Shown: positions 21,346 to 32,170, numbered from the stretch's first letter. The stretch: 64,000 nucleotides of DNA from Saccharina japonica (GCA_008828725.1 MEHQ01002552.1:51297-115296); one strand, 5' to 3'. Program-made: numbers and translations. The notes: generated by a model not told the origin, from the sequence alone.

Positions 21346-21839
21346 GCAGTATGTGTTGTATGAATGGACCAGTTTTTGTTGTACGTACTGGTGTCATATC
21401 AATAGTTCAATATGTGACTCTACTGGTGTAAATAGATCAATAGTGGGTTAGTCAAATATGTTGGTTGTGATGCCAGCGCACTGACCCCGTACAACGCGCA
21501 CCAGTTACGTACTACCAGTTAGACTGCAACTTTAATAGTGTCATACAACTGCCCATCACTTGCCCCAGCTTTGAGTATTGCTGCTACTATGTATCTTCGA
21601 GCGCAGCTATTTCAGTAATAGCGTAATAGCTCTATAAACCGACTTCGACTATGATATATATGAATACGAAGATTTCTTAATACTGAAACGAGTAACTGCT
21701 GTACTATGACCATACCCTGCAACAAATATTAGCACAGAGCTGCTGCCGCTGCTGTATGGAAGAGCTACTTCAAAACATTGTACGGAAGTGCTGTTCTGTC
21801 ACGCTCCTTTCGATTTTTTTTTTCCCATCAGGTATTAAG

Positions 21840-23127
21840 CAGGGGTACGCGCGGTGCCGAAGGCACCGCGCGGTACGGGATGGGACCGTTTTGCCCGCCG
21901 CAGGCGGAATTTTTTTTGGGTCTTCCCGAGGGGCGGTATGGGAAAATGTTCCCGTCTGTTTACCGCGAGACGGGAATGGGACGGGAAGGTGGGAAACCAT
22001 TTGGTTGACGGGGTTGGACGGGAATGACACGATTCTTTGGCGGTACGGGACGGGACGGGAACCGATTTTTGGCGGTACGGTACGGTACGGGAAAATTTTC
22101 GGCGGTACGGGAAATGATCGGTGAACGGGTCGGGAATAGGTCGGGAATAAGTCGGGAATGGGTCGGGAATGGGTCGGGAAGGGTCGAGGAATACCGGTCG
22201 GGAAACGATCGGGAAACGCAGTCGGGAATATGTTGGGAACACGGTCGGGAACACACGCTGGAGACAACGACTGAAAAGGGTATAATCAAACAGTCTTCTT
22301 CGATGTGAGTATAACATTCGCGAGAACAGTGCCAATAGGAGCAGGAACCGGGGCTGATTGCTTTAGCGCTGCTGAGGCGCCGAAGCAGATCCAGATCCGC
22401 GGCATCCTCCACCTCCACAACGTCCATGCTTGATGCCATGTTTTGTCTTTGGGCCGGGTGGTGGTGTGAGTGTTCTTGGTTTTATTATCGACACAATAAT
22501 TTCTCAAATGTACGACCGATTTATGTATACTGTACATTATTTCAAATAGCAGGTGTGAGTGGGGCCGATTGAATGGTTGATACAAATTTTGAATTCGTGT
22601 TTAAATTTTGAATTAAAACAAAAACGGAGGAAAAGTAAAGAAAAAGAGGAAATATATATTCGCGCGTAGGACGATTTGTTTTTCTAGTTCGGAAATATAT
22701 ACGAGTAAAAATGCAGTATACGCACTTTGCATCCATCCATGGTCATGTGATGGGAAAACGAAAAAACGGCGGTAAATGGAATGGAATATCTGCCCCAATA
22801 GTGAGATGCGGGATGGGAGAAGCTGTGCCCCATGGTCGGGATGGGACGGGATCACTTACATGACAGTGGGATGGGAATAGTCAGGGACTGGGCGGACAGC
22901 GGGACGGGAATAGTCGGGAATGGGCAGACAGTGGGATGGGAAACAGTCGGGAACGGGAACACGGCCATTACCGCGGGACGGTAGAGCTCGGGAACAGAAA
23001 CTGACGATGGTACCGGTCGGGAAATCGCGGTCGGGAACGAAAAATCTGACGGTTTCCCATTCCCGTACCGTACCGTTCCCGTCCCGACCACATTTTCCCG
23101 TCCCGACCTTTACCGCGCGTACCCCTG
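21840..23127. mobile_element. Complete hAT-like non-autonomous element with 8-bp TSD
   Basis: 1288 bp bounded by perfect 16-bp inverted repeats, CAGGGGTACGCGCGGT at the left and its complement at the right. Directly outside lie identical 8-bp repeats GTATTAAG (21832-21839 and 23128-23135). CAGGGG-type ends with an 8-bp duplication are the hallmark of the hAT superfamily. Both subterminal regions (about 21960-22260 and 22830-23100) are arrays of TCGGGAA/ACGGGA motifs, possible transposase-binding clusters. No transposase is visible; a non-repetitive middle (22280-22830) includes one coding-looking exon on the minus strand. Confidence 0.88.
22318..22439 (-). CDS. Coding-looking first exon inside the hAT-like element
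   Basis: ATG at 22439 (minus), in a good context (AAAACATGGC), opens an acidic, alpha-helical segment: MASSMDVVEVEDAADLDLLR followed by RLSSAKAISPG. Codons are mostly G/C-ending. The downstream part of the open frame runs into the TCGGGAA array, where the translation becomes repetitive Pro/Phe/Arg, so the exon probably ends near 22318-22350; GT sites there are weak (CCCG|GTTCCT, GAAT|GTTATA). It could be the start of a decayed transposase or of a captured host gene. I do not recognise the protein. Confidence 0.35.
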
Positions 23128-23668
23128 GTATTAAGGTATTAACAAACAGCAGTACATATTATATCATACCAAGCAACGAAAGTCACGCAGCAGGGCGTGC
23201 AAAAATAAACCCAGCAATAAGAATACTCCTTATTGACGTTTCCGGGAAATTTGCAACATGCTTGGGAAACAAACTGCCAAAACTGAAGACTACTGACTAT
23301 TTAGCCGTTCGCCGGCAATAGCATCACCGCCACCAGATACGTATCACAATATCACAATACTCCGGAGTACCCAACTGCTGTCACTTGGAATTATTTCATA
23401 CTATAATAATATCGTAATAATACATCGTACATATATATGAAACGACTTACGTGGAGAATAAATGATGGGGTATTTATACATATGCATGGATATCATACTG
23501 GTGGTGTATACGAGTAAGACTACGAGTAAGTGCAGATGCTACTACGCAGGCTCCGTGACACAAGCACCCAGATATATCATATTATTCGTATAATATGAGA
23601 TATCATAACATACAACATAGACTATCATTAAACAATAATACCATATGATATTACGTATATGATGTTAA

Positions 23669-23748
23669 CCCCTTAAGAACTGGTCCCCCGTTTTTGGGGA
23701 CAAAATACTTGGAAATAGTGTGGGATAAGTTTTTCAGTCCTGAATGGG
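23669..23748. mobile_element. TTAA-flanked 80-bp mini-MITE
   Basis: TTAA at both sides (23665-23668, 23749-23752); ends CCCCTTAAGAACTGG and TCAGTCCTGAATGGG are imperfect inverted repeats. Exact TTAA duplication with C-run ends is characteristic of piggyBac-type elements. Confidence 0.75.
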
Positions 23749-23814
23749 TTAACATGCAAGATAACACCCTGCGGGAACGATTTTCGGATTTCCGAGCCAG
23801 TTTCCTGCAAAACA

Positions 23815-24085
23815 AGGGGGGCGCAAGGGCGTAAAAAAAAAAAAGAGAAAACGACACCACACTCGTAGGAAGGTCAGAATGAAAAACAAACCGGATCGCT
23901 GTGATCACAGGAGGAAATGAGCGAAAACCATTTTTCGTTTTTCGTTTTTTGTTCCCTTTTTTTAACTTGGTTTTAGAGACCCCCCCTATTTTTTTTTCGC
24001 TGGTGGAGGGGGGGGGTAATTTTTTTTCTTTCTTTGACTTATTGTTTCCTGGGATCACAACGGTCCGGTTCTTCCCTCCAATATA
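23815..24085. mobile_element. Fold-back element related to the 44213 element
   Basis: Left arm GGCGTAAAAAA...AAAACGACACC...GGTCAGAATG...CGCTGTGATCACAGGA and centre ACTTGGTTTTAGAGACCCCC match the 44213-44570 element. The right arm is degraded (GGGATCACAACGGTCCGG). Confidence 0.55.
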
Positions 24086-24145
24086 GGGGGGGGGGGTAGT
24101 GGGGTGCCTGGGATTCAGATCCGCGCATACCCTCGGGGGGCGCAT

Positions 24146-24470
24146 ACATATACGGCTACAAATAGTAGAACCACTCTATGACGTAAACTCGTCGGAACAC
24201 TATAGTATACCTGGTACGTTTATTTCAGACTGTGTAATTTTAATTTTAATTTAATTTAAATTATTTCTTCCCCCACAAATAGACACACACTTCCTGAATT
24301 CTACAGCCTCAGATTGTGTCCCCCTCATACGGGATGTACATCCTGCATGAGGAGATATAAAACCCGTAAGTACGCGCGATCGAAGTATTACACTCAGCTA
24401 GCAAAGATGGGCTTCGACGAAATCCTCGAGCTCACAGCTGTTGTTTTTTTTTAATTTTTAATATACTATC
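24146..24470 (+). mobile_element. MSFDEIL-type repeat element, 5'-shortened copy
   Basis: Highly similar to 20340-20676; ATG at 24407 opens MGFDEILELTAVV (Ser to Gly). Lacks the outer part with GGTATATAAG. Confidence 0.75.
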
Positions 24471-24609
24471 ATACAACGGAAAATGGAAAATGGTGTTTTT
24501 TCATGGAAATATCTCGTCGAGGGCATTCCGAAGACGCCCGCACTCACTGGACGCTTGCTTGCACTCTCCGCCCCGATGTTGAGAAAATCAGCTTCCAAAA
24601 TTGTTAATA

Positions 24610-24758
24610 GAGGGGGGGGGGGTGAGCTGTCTTACGTGCTGTCCGGTACAACCCGAAGGTCAGCAGGGAAACACAGGGAAGAANGAGGGGGGGGGGGTGA
24701 GCTGTCTTACGTGCTGTCCGGTACAACCCGAAGGTCAGCAGGGAAACACAGGGAAGAA
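24610..24758. repeat. Identical 74-bp direct duplication around a single N
   Basis: 24610-24683 and 24685-24758 are the same 74 bases (GA + G-run + TGAGCTGTCTTACGTGCTGT...CACAGGGAAGAA), separated only by the N at 24684. More likely an unmerged contig overlap than biology. Confidence 0.85.
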
Positions 24759-24848
24759 GAGAAGACACCCCAGGGCGGCAGTGGATATATGAAAAAATAA
24801 AAATATATATATAATAATATAATAGGTGTTGCGCTTTAGAGCTATTAC

Positions 24849-24945
24849 CATAGTAAGTAGGGACCTACGGTACACAATATATATACCTATATATACCTAT
24901 TTTTACGAACAATATTTGGTCCCATTTACTATGCTATGGACCCCG
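24849..24945. mobile_element. MITE family H, copy 1
   Basis: Inverted ends CCATAGTAAGTAGGGACC and GGTCCCATTTACTATGCTATGG around an AT-rich centre; same family as 49540-49639 and 57471-57567. Confidence 0.55.
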
Positions 24946-24998
24946 GTATAATATTTTAATAGCAATGGCGCAACTTTCGAGCAGGATTTGCGGCTTAA

Positions 24999-25078
24999 CC
25001 CATCCAGAACTGAAAAAAATGCCCAACACTAATTCCAAGCAGTTTGCCCCCAAATTCGTGGGACCAGTTCTTAAGGGG
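24999..25078. mobile_element. TTAA-type 80-bp mini-MITE, inverted copy
   Basis: CCCATCCAGAACTG...AATTCCAAGCAG...GGGACCAGTTCTTAAGGGG; left flank TTAA (24995-24998), right flank TTAG (one mutation). Confidence 0.7.
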
Positions 25079-25834
25079 TTAGCGCAACAGCCGCAACCGC
25101 AGAGGCTATCATATGTGATGCGCCGCTTGTTTTTTCGCGCGCCGCAACTTCATTCGCCGCACAGGCGAAAAATACATGGTGCGGGTGGCTGTGTCGTCGG
25201 AAGCCGCAAACACATCATCATCATGGAGGCCCCTTTTTTTATGCCCTTTCGAGAGTAGGGAAGAGGCGTCTACACGCCTGAACGTCTATCTAGGTAGAGT
25301 TTTTATTAAACGCATTGTTGACACTTATGATTAATGAATAAGTAATGCCCTGCTGCTGGTACAGTATATAGGTTGTATATATGTACCGAAATTAAGGCTA
25401 TTATACGCTTCTGGAAGAAGGACAACGTTACCACAAACAGGAGGACATTTATTGTTCATTGGGGCCAAGGGGGGGGGGCGTGTTGCGCGCGAGCAAGAAC
25501 CACGCCTTCAGGATTTTTCGTGGACATACGAATAAATGCCCAAAGAACCACTTGACGAAATGCGTTTGTTAGACGCCTAGCCTATACACGGCGACCGCAA
25601 CAAGGTGCCACAATTTGTTTTCTCGCCTCCGGCGAAAAAAGTTGCGCGCCCCCGAGCCCCCGAAACTCTTGTTGCGCTGATGCGCTGCGCGCAACACGTC
25701 TTCCGCCGCCTGTTGCACAAAGCCGCTATTCCGACCCAAATGTTGCGCCAGCGAAACAGCGCAACAACAGCTGCTTCATGCCCTGATACAATACATCTAT
25801 ACATACCGGTATGTGGCCCCGATGGTCTATTAAT

Positions 25835-25960
25835 AGTGGTACCCTCGAATGCTACTAAGAGTTGGTGTTGGGGTTCGAATCCCACGTGGGTCTGACTTTC
25901 GAGTTTGTATTTGCAAAAAAAAACATGGAAAAACGGAATCAACTGCTGAGAGCGCCTGCC

Positions 25961-26002
<42 letters not shown>

Positions 26003-26207
26003 TCGGTAGGCGCAATTCGATGCGAGTCGACGAGGGAAGAAAGGGCTCAAGCCTGCTCGCGACAAAAAATGCAAGGCACGAATCGTACGAGTAGGGAGGG
26101 GGGAGAAGAGCCTACTGCTTGTGTGACCCCAGATCTGAGTTACAACTATTAGGAAGGAGAGAGAAGAAAGGGCGAAGATAATAAATGGGATGGAAAAAAA
26201 AAAAAAA
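25835..26207 (+). mobile_element. SINE-A, copy 3 (with tRNA head, CAG tract and A-tail)
   Basis: A B-box-like T-arm (GGGGTTCGAATCCCACGTGG, near 25870) lies in the head. The body contains a 40-bp (CAG)n insertion (25961-26001), GCAATTCGATGCGAGTCGAC, TGTGACCCCAGATCTGAGTT and GATAATAAATGGGATGG, ending in 17 A. This is the most complete copy of the family. Confidence 0.8.
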
Positions 26208-26384
26208 AAACGAGTACCATGTAACACACAAAATAACACACCCTATCGAACGAGTTTCAAAACTGGTTTTCTGTATATAAGTACAGCAAAGATTTGAGGA
26301 GATATGTCAAGATGTTGAGCAAGGGCAAACGTGCGCGGTCACAGGAGTTGTAGTGTCGAGTGCTATTAATAGTGTTCGGGCGCA

Positions 26385-26775
26385 CGACACTCTCTTTGTT
26401 TTTGTTTTTGATTTTGTGTTTGTTGGCTTGTTTGTTTGTGTCTTTATTTGTTTGTTCGTTTTGTATTGTTTTTCCCTTTTTCGCTTTTTCTTATCGTTTC
26501 TTACGTTTTTTCTCTCTCTCTTTGACGCATTTGGATTGCTAGCAGGGTAGGTCGTGCCTGTCGTATATGGGCATCGCATTGTCTGCTCTGCTTACTGCAT
26601 TGCAACGTACTGTAGTATCTCTACTACTCGTACTGCTGTGTCGTGGTTTCGTGACCACCACAGAACTTGTACATCTCTCGTAGGATGAAGAATCGGCACG
26701 GACAACACTGGGTGTGCTGGATGCCGACGGGTACATACGAAAGAACGGTTTAATGTGAAGTACACACACACGAAA
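26385..26775 (+). repeat. Repeat family C, long copy
   Basis: T-rich 5' part (TTTGTTTTTG...), then ACGCATTTGGATTGCTAGCA, GTATCTCT, TCGTGGTTTCGTGACCACCA, GGATGAAGAATCGGCACGGA, CACTGGGTGTGCTGGATG and TTTAATGTGAAG. The same order recurs at 61205-61655. Read on the minus strand it ends in an A-rich stretch, like a retroposon tail. Confidence 0.65.
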
Positions 26776-27061
26776 ACCTACTACGAGTACCAGGTATTAA
26801 TAGTATTAATAGTAGTTTGGTGTTACTATATGATACGCCATCGTAGTCAAGGGCATGTCAAGGCATGTCAATGCTTGTCAAGGCTGAAAATTCCTTCCTT
26901 GTCAAGGGGTGAAAGTGCTGGCTCCTGACATCTTCGGGTAGGGGGCTCAACAACGGCGTTCAGGGAGAAAACGCCGAGCGACGAGTCGATGGAAATATCT
27001 CTCCCATGACGCATGCCGCATGCTACGGGGTGGAGGTGCACCCTGCTTTTTGCCTTCGAAG

Positions 27062-27370
27062 GGTGATCACTTGAGGAGCTCTGTACCTCACCAAACTTTA
27101 ATTTTGGAGGAAAATAAAAGTGCCACCCGATGAGCAATACATACCATGTTCGAAGTGTACAATGAACAATTCTGTAACACAAGACTGAAATTCCGAAGAT
27201 TTTTGGTTAACCCTCTTAGGACTGCAGTCCCGTTTTGGGGACAAACGACTCTAATTCTTAGTAATTTGTCCCCAAAACGGGACTCCAGTTCTGTAAGGGT
27301 TAAGGAGCCCGATCGTTCACAAACAAAATCAGCCAAAAAGTGCTCGTACCTCTATCGTAGCACGCGTCCC
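27062..27370 (+). repeat. Dispersed repeat G, copy 3, interrupted by a mini-MITE
   Basis: Same blocks as the copies at 19750 and 20690, but the central TTAA is split by the 89-bp element at 27211-27299 and duplicated on both sides (27207-27210, 27300-27303). Confidence 0.8.
27211..27299. mobile_element. TTAA mini-MITE inserted in repeat G
   Basis: Strong palindrome: CAGTCCCGTTTTGGGGACAA at the left and TTGTCCCCAAAACGGGACT at the right, with ends CCCTCTTAGGACTG and CAGTTCTGTAAGGG. The empty site is visible in two sister repeats. Confidence 0.85.
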
Positions 27371-27424
27371 ATACGTACCTTTTTTCCTTTTCCAAAGCCA
27401 GCCTTTTCGTTGTGTGTGTGTGTG

Positions 27425-27429
<5 letters not shown>

Positions 27430-27463
<34 letters not shown>
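27430..27463. repeat. Poly-C tract
   Basis: More than 30 uninterrupted C after a GTGTGT run; similar tracts lie at 32650-32694, 39559-39609, 41461-41496 and 43086-43137 (the longest, about 52), as poly-G at 41881-41928, and at 54379-54405. Confidence 0.9.
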
Positions 27464-27464
<1 letters not shown>

Positions 27465-27904
27465 CCCACCGCCCCATGTTTTGGGGGAAATCGGCTCTGA
27501 AATTCATGTCACGATGCGTGTTAGCTCAAAGGGTTAAATCATGCCTGGTGTATACTACGGCGGTGGTACACCGTCGTTCCACGTGTGGCTCTACCGCATG
27601 AGATTTCTACTACTGTTTGTACTACTGTAGTTGCAGTACGAGTGTTGCAAAGGTGCTCCCAGTCTACGTACTTCATATATATTCGTATACCAGGGTATGT
27701 TCCGAGTATATTTGGGAGTATCGAGTACATTTCGTACTCCGAGTACTGAGAGTATTGCAGTACTGGCGGCCTAAAAACTGCGGGTACTCGGAGTATGAGC
27801 AGTACAGAACCCCGAGAGTTTGTACATATTGCTGAAGTTGCAAAGTACGAGGGTTGGTGTTGTCCTGTACGAGCTGTACTTCGTGTATATTTAGCAATGA
27901 AGTG

Positions 27905-28025
27905 TTGTCATCACACTTAACCGTTATTTTTACGTACCCAACGACATCATCAGTACGAGCACCCAGTCAGTGTACCCAGTGCCTGTCCTGATTCTTCATC
28001 CAAGAGAGATACGCGTATCGTACGA
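27905..28025 (-). repeat. Repeat family C, inverted partial copy
   Basis: CATCATCAGTACGAGCACCC, CCCAGTGCCTGTCCTGATTC and TTCATCCAAGAGAGATAC are the inverted family C core. Confidence 0.55.
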
Positions 28026-28842
28026 GTATGTACGACCTGGTACAAATTACGTGCGTGTACCAGGCATAACGGTACGTTTGTACCAAATAATGCTTGTTTG
28101 TCGGAACGGGTACTGGTACTCGTACATACGTATTGGTGGTGCTGACTGCTACTGTGGTGCTGCTGTGATTGCATCGTACGTACGTATACTTTGGTTCAAC
28201 CGATAGTATCGGTATACAGCAGACAGCAGTACGAAGTACAGCAGTAGACTCGTATCACACTGCCGTCATTCTGTGCTGGTCCACTGGGTCTCTGCGGACT
28301 GACAAACATCATGCAAAAGTATGTCCACGATCCACGATGCAGCAGGAGGCAGCACTGGAGTCGGCGCCGGGCCTGCTCTCAAGCGGGGTTCTTTGTGAAA
28401 TGCTGTTTCGGTGTTGCGACGAACACTGCTGCCGAGGAGATGGCGAGAGTTCTATCTTCGAACGAGTATCATACGTACGAGGTTTATAGAAGAGACAAAG
28501 GGCTATCGCTGCTGTGCATCGTACAGTCAGACAGCCAGACGCTTTACGCCCAAAAGCGGCAAAAAAAGCTCTGCCGCGCCTGTCTGTGTGATGCTGCCTG
28601 TGCATGACAGCAGCCCACTCGTATATACCGGTATGTAGCACGTACTTTCTGCACGTGACAACAACTCTACAGAGGTGGGCAATCACAATCACAAACACAT
28701 TCACATCCTACTACTGCTGTTGATAACACCGAAGTTCGTAAATACTCGTCGTCGTGGCTGCGACTCTAGAGACTCGTCCCGTAGAAGCAACTGCTATCGT
28801 AGTTCTACTTGATCGACTGCTGATGCTGCTGTGCAACGAACG

Positions 28843-29019
28843 ATGGCGCTTGACCCAATTAAACTTTACCTGCGTAGAGAGAGACGCATAGCCCAACCAC
28901 ACCCGCCACTTGAAGGGGAGCAGCCATCGGCAGCAGCTTACTTCACGGCCACAGTCAGTCGACCTGCAGCAACACCGTGCGGGCTGCTAAGAGGAGAGAT
29001 ACGCTGGAGGCACCAAGAG
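28843..29019 (+). CDS. Hypothetical gene, candidate exon 1
   Basis: ATG at 28843 opens 59 codons of non-repetitive sequence starting MALDPIKLYLRRERR and including PHPPLEGEQPSAAAYF. It ends at 29019 before GTTTGA, a weak donor, in phase 0. A second open block at 29362 has a phase-0 acceptor (CCTGCAG), so the two join in frame. The predicted product would be about 135 residues, basic at the N-terminus and Ser/Thr/Pro-rich at the C-terminus. No family recognised. Competing open frames on the minus strand make this uncertain. Confidence 0.3.
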
Positions 29020-29361
29020 GTTTGAATTTTGAAGCGAGCGAAGTTGGAGATGGGAGAACTCGGAGTTCCACTAAACGATAGAAGCATTAATTTCTCAAAA
29101 ATATTTTCCTAATCGTCCCCGAAAATTCGTTTTTCGTTGCCACCTGACACTGCTGTAGCGTCAATCGTGCTGGAGCGCTCGACGCCAGGAAAAGGTGAGA
29201 CATGTAGCAAGGCCGTGGTCCCGTTAGTTGTATCCCGTTGCGCTGCCTGCTGAGTTGGCACGGAACAGACGAAAACACCGGCAATGTTCGGCCCAAAAAC
29301 CGTCCTAAACTGCTGTAGCCCTCCAACTCAAGTGCTCTGTGGTACGCGACACCGCCTGCAG

Positions 29362-29592
29362 CTCTGCAAGTGCCGGCGAGCAGAATATGACGCCACGACA
29401 GCTGATACCATCTCCATTGCTTCCACGAACCTCTCTCCGCTCTCGCACGAGGGCGTTGGGCTGAGTAGGCGGGCGAGAATCTGCGCAAATCCCCGTACTC
29501 CCTCGCCCCTACTCACCCGCCCTCGCGCTTTCTCGACACCTGCGCTGTGCGAGACGGCGGCAGGACCGGAAAGCCAGCCTGAGCTCGAGTAA
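29362..29592 (+). CDS. Hypothetical gene, candidate terminal exon
   Basis: 76 codons plus stop after a CTGCAG acceptor: LCKCRRAEYDATTADTISIA, then STNLSPLSHEG and a Pro/Arg/Ser-rich tail ending PESQPELE. No domain is recognisable. Overlapping frames (one on plus starting ALQLKCSVVRD, two on minus) are also open, so strand and frame rest on phase agreement with 28843-29019 only. Confidence 0.28.
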   Translation, partial: LCKCRRAEYDATTADTISIASTNLSPLSHEGVGLSRRARICANPRTPSPLLTRPRAFSTPALCETAAGPESQPELE

Positions 29593-29999
29593 TTTATTGC
29601 ATTTTTTCTGTCCCAATCTTCAGAATCTCGCAAAAGTCTCATATTTTATTAAGAGAAAAGGGCGCCGGCCTGTATTCGCGCGCCCTCCGCAGCCACCACT
29701 TGCGTCGCTACGCCGTCGGGCAGCTAGCTGGACAGCAGTCGGTGGGTGCTGCCCCGCTGCCTTTCTTTGCCTTCTTGCCTGAGAGAAAAAAAACTCCATC
29801 CTCTTTTTTCTGCTGCTGCTGCTGCGGCTGCTGCTGCTGCTGCCTCTCCTGTCTCGGGTAAAGGAAGCAATCAGCGAAGACACATATTCATTCACCCAAA
29901 CGGCAGTGCGTGCCTCCTATTATATTATTAAGTAACCAGGTAACTAGCTAATTGCAGGACTCGTCCGAAAATGTAAGGATCGTTTCGTTTCCGTTATAA

Positions 30000-31600
30000 A
30001 TAATAAAACTCACCTTATATTTTCGGACAGAGTGGCGTCGTTTTGTTGTTGCTTCTTCGCTGAGCTGTGGAACCCCGAAAACGCGAGCAGAGACACCAGG
30101 GCACACAGCGAGCCCACAGCTGGACGACCCGTTTCCCAATCGTCTTTGCTCGCCTATCATATGAATACGTACGTGTTGACAGAGCGTTTTCCCCCCAACG
30201 GACAAGGGGACCGACTGGGCGCGAACACCTCACCGCACTCCGAGGTCCCCTAAATACGTACTGCTGTAAAGATTCGTAGGAGCGCCGGGAGCTGAAATGT
30301 GCCGTTCACCCCGGTTGGCCACATGGGACAGGCTCGGCACAGAATGCGCACCGAACTAACAGTACGAGCCAATTGTCATTTGTGGTGCCGGTGCTGTACG
30401 AAGCCTCCAGTCACACTCATTTTGTGATGCAGCAACACCAGTCAACAGCAGTATCATTATGTATCATTCATAGCTCACCAGGAACACTTGTTTTTGTGTT
30501 TGTCCTACATGACACATATTATATATACGCTCATATTGATACTCGGACCCGAGCGGGCGTTCGTTCGCTATTTCATATATAGATCCCGTCACGTTTGATT
30601 AGATTCCCGTCACATTGTTGCCAACACTCGTCCTGGTACATACTGGTTATGTATATACGACATTCAAGCAGTACCTGGTTCGAAGTACACAAATATATCA
30701 TTTGACAGCAGGGCACTGTTTCACTATCGTACGCCTATTGGTATCTCGCTACCTGGTACCTGGCAGTTACGTACGCACCTGAGCGCCAGAAAGCATGCCA
30801 GGTATGCTGCTGCTGCTGCTGCTGTCGCTCCACGTTATATATAGCAGCAGGCGGCGGTACGCTGCTGATGTCGACTCCTATTTGTGATCCCAAACCGCCC
30901 TGTCCCTCCCGGAAGCGCCGGAGGTGCTCTCGCACGCGGAATCGGTTTCTACGGCAATATACGTAGCATGCGTTATGCCCTGGGGGCGTGTATATTGTAC
31001 GAGTACCTGGGGTACCTGGTTAGGCCTGGTTATGGTCTGCCTGGATTAGTCTACAGTTTACCTGGTACTCTGTACTGGTGTCCTGTTCTGTTTTATCCCG
31101 TCGTGTTCTATCCGGTCCTGTCCTGTGGTGGCCGCCGTCGGCATCCCCAGCCTCTTCTCGGCCATACTCGTAGCCTGGGCCGGCGGCCTGGGTGCTGCTG
31201 CTGGGATGCAGCCACCGAAACCCTCCTCTTTTGTAATATTTTACCGCAGTCTACACACATCCATACCGGCACTGAAAAAATACATCAGAGAAGCACATAC
31301 ATCAGCAGTGGTATTTATTATTTACCAAGAGGGTAGTACTTTTTATGTCATACATGTAGACCATACCTGGTACCATATTAGCACTGGTATCTACTCTACT
31401 GGTTTTGCTGGTATTAAATAGTGGTATGTATTACTTGAGCAGTACTAAAGTCCTGGTTGTTTTTCCGGCGTTGAATGGTAGCAGCGTGATGTAATATGAT
31501 ACCGCTTGACTGGTGACTGTTAATGCATCAATGCGAGCTGCTGCTCTGTCGCGGCGCTGCTACTGTTGTGCTCGCCGGGAGGTATAGTACAGGTGTGCGC
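30000..31600. other. No supported gene; ambiguous open frames
   Basis: Contains short CAG/CTG runs (30808-30826) and many GTAC/CCTGGTA motifs. A plus-strand hydrophobic stretch near 31125-31220 and minus-strand frames over 30780-30935 and 31060-31230 look mildly coding, but donor and acceptor phases do not agree in any combination I tried. Confidence 0.3.
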
Positions 31601-31607
31601 GTGCCAT

Positions 31608-31712
31608 TAGCCTCGGCCTTAGCCTTAGCCTCAACTTTTGACTTAGCCTAAACCTTAGCCTTGCTTAGCCTTGGCATTAATTAGCCTTAGCTAAGCCTTA
31701 GCCTTGGACGCA
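31608..31712. repeat. Degenerate (CTTAGC)n repeat
   Basis: About fourteen variants of AGCCTT/CTTAGCC, a hexamer resembling but distinct from the telomere unit CCCTAA. Confidence 0.75.
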
Positions 31713-32117
31713 GCACAGAGTGGATCGATCTATTGCGAGGACGGTATACACCTAAAAGTACATTGTACGCGCGATCGAAGTATATACGAGTATTACACTC
31801 AGCTATATATATAAGTATCGAGGTATTAATATGTATATATCATGCTGGCATCTGCATATCATAATTTTGGTATGGCATTCACATACGCGGCGAACAACGT
31901 ATGCTTCTATTATCCGCATGTATGAAACCCGCGAAGGAAGAGCCGTCGTGTCGGGAGAAGTGAGAAGGAGAACGATCGACGTCGACGCCGACCCCGACCC
32001 TCACGACTGCAGACACTCTCTCCTGGCTCGCCTTGCTTCGATTATCCTTGCTTCGTCTCGCCTCGCCTTGTCTCGCCTCTCGCCTCCTTTTTTTTGTGTG
32101 TGTACGTACCCTCCTCG

Positions 32118-32118
<1 letters not shown>

Positions 32119-32151
<33 letters not shown>

Positions 32152-32170
32152 ATTGCTGCTGCTGTTGTTG
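32119..32170. repeat. (GTT)n microsatellite
   Basis: About twelve TTG/GTT units followed by GCTGCTGTTG variants. Confidence 0.9.

Noticed and set aside
21770..22439. Minus-strand frames of 159-166 codons in the hAT-like element
   Set aside because: Apart from the first about 40 codons from 22439 they translate the TCGGGAA array and give repetitive Pro/Phe/Arg.
27146..27601. 151-codon plus frame
   Set aside because: Crosses a mini-MITE insertion and a 33-bp poly-C run.
30735..31230. Minus-strand gene with poly-Gln (30780-30935) plus an exon at 31060-31230
   Set aside because: Each block looks mildly coding and has a GT site, but the phases do not join and plus-strand frames over the same bases look equally good.
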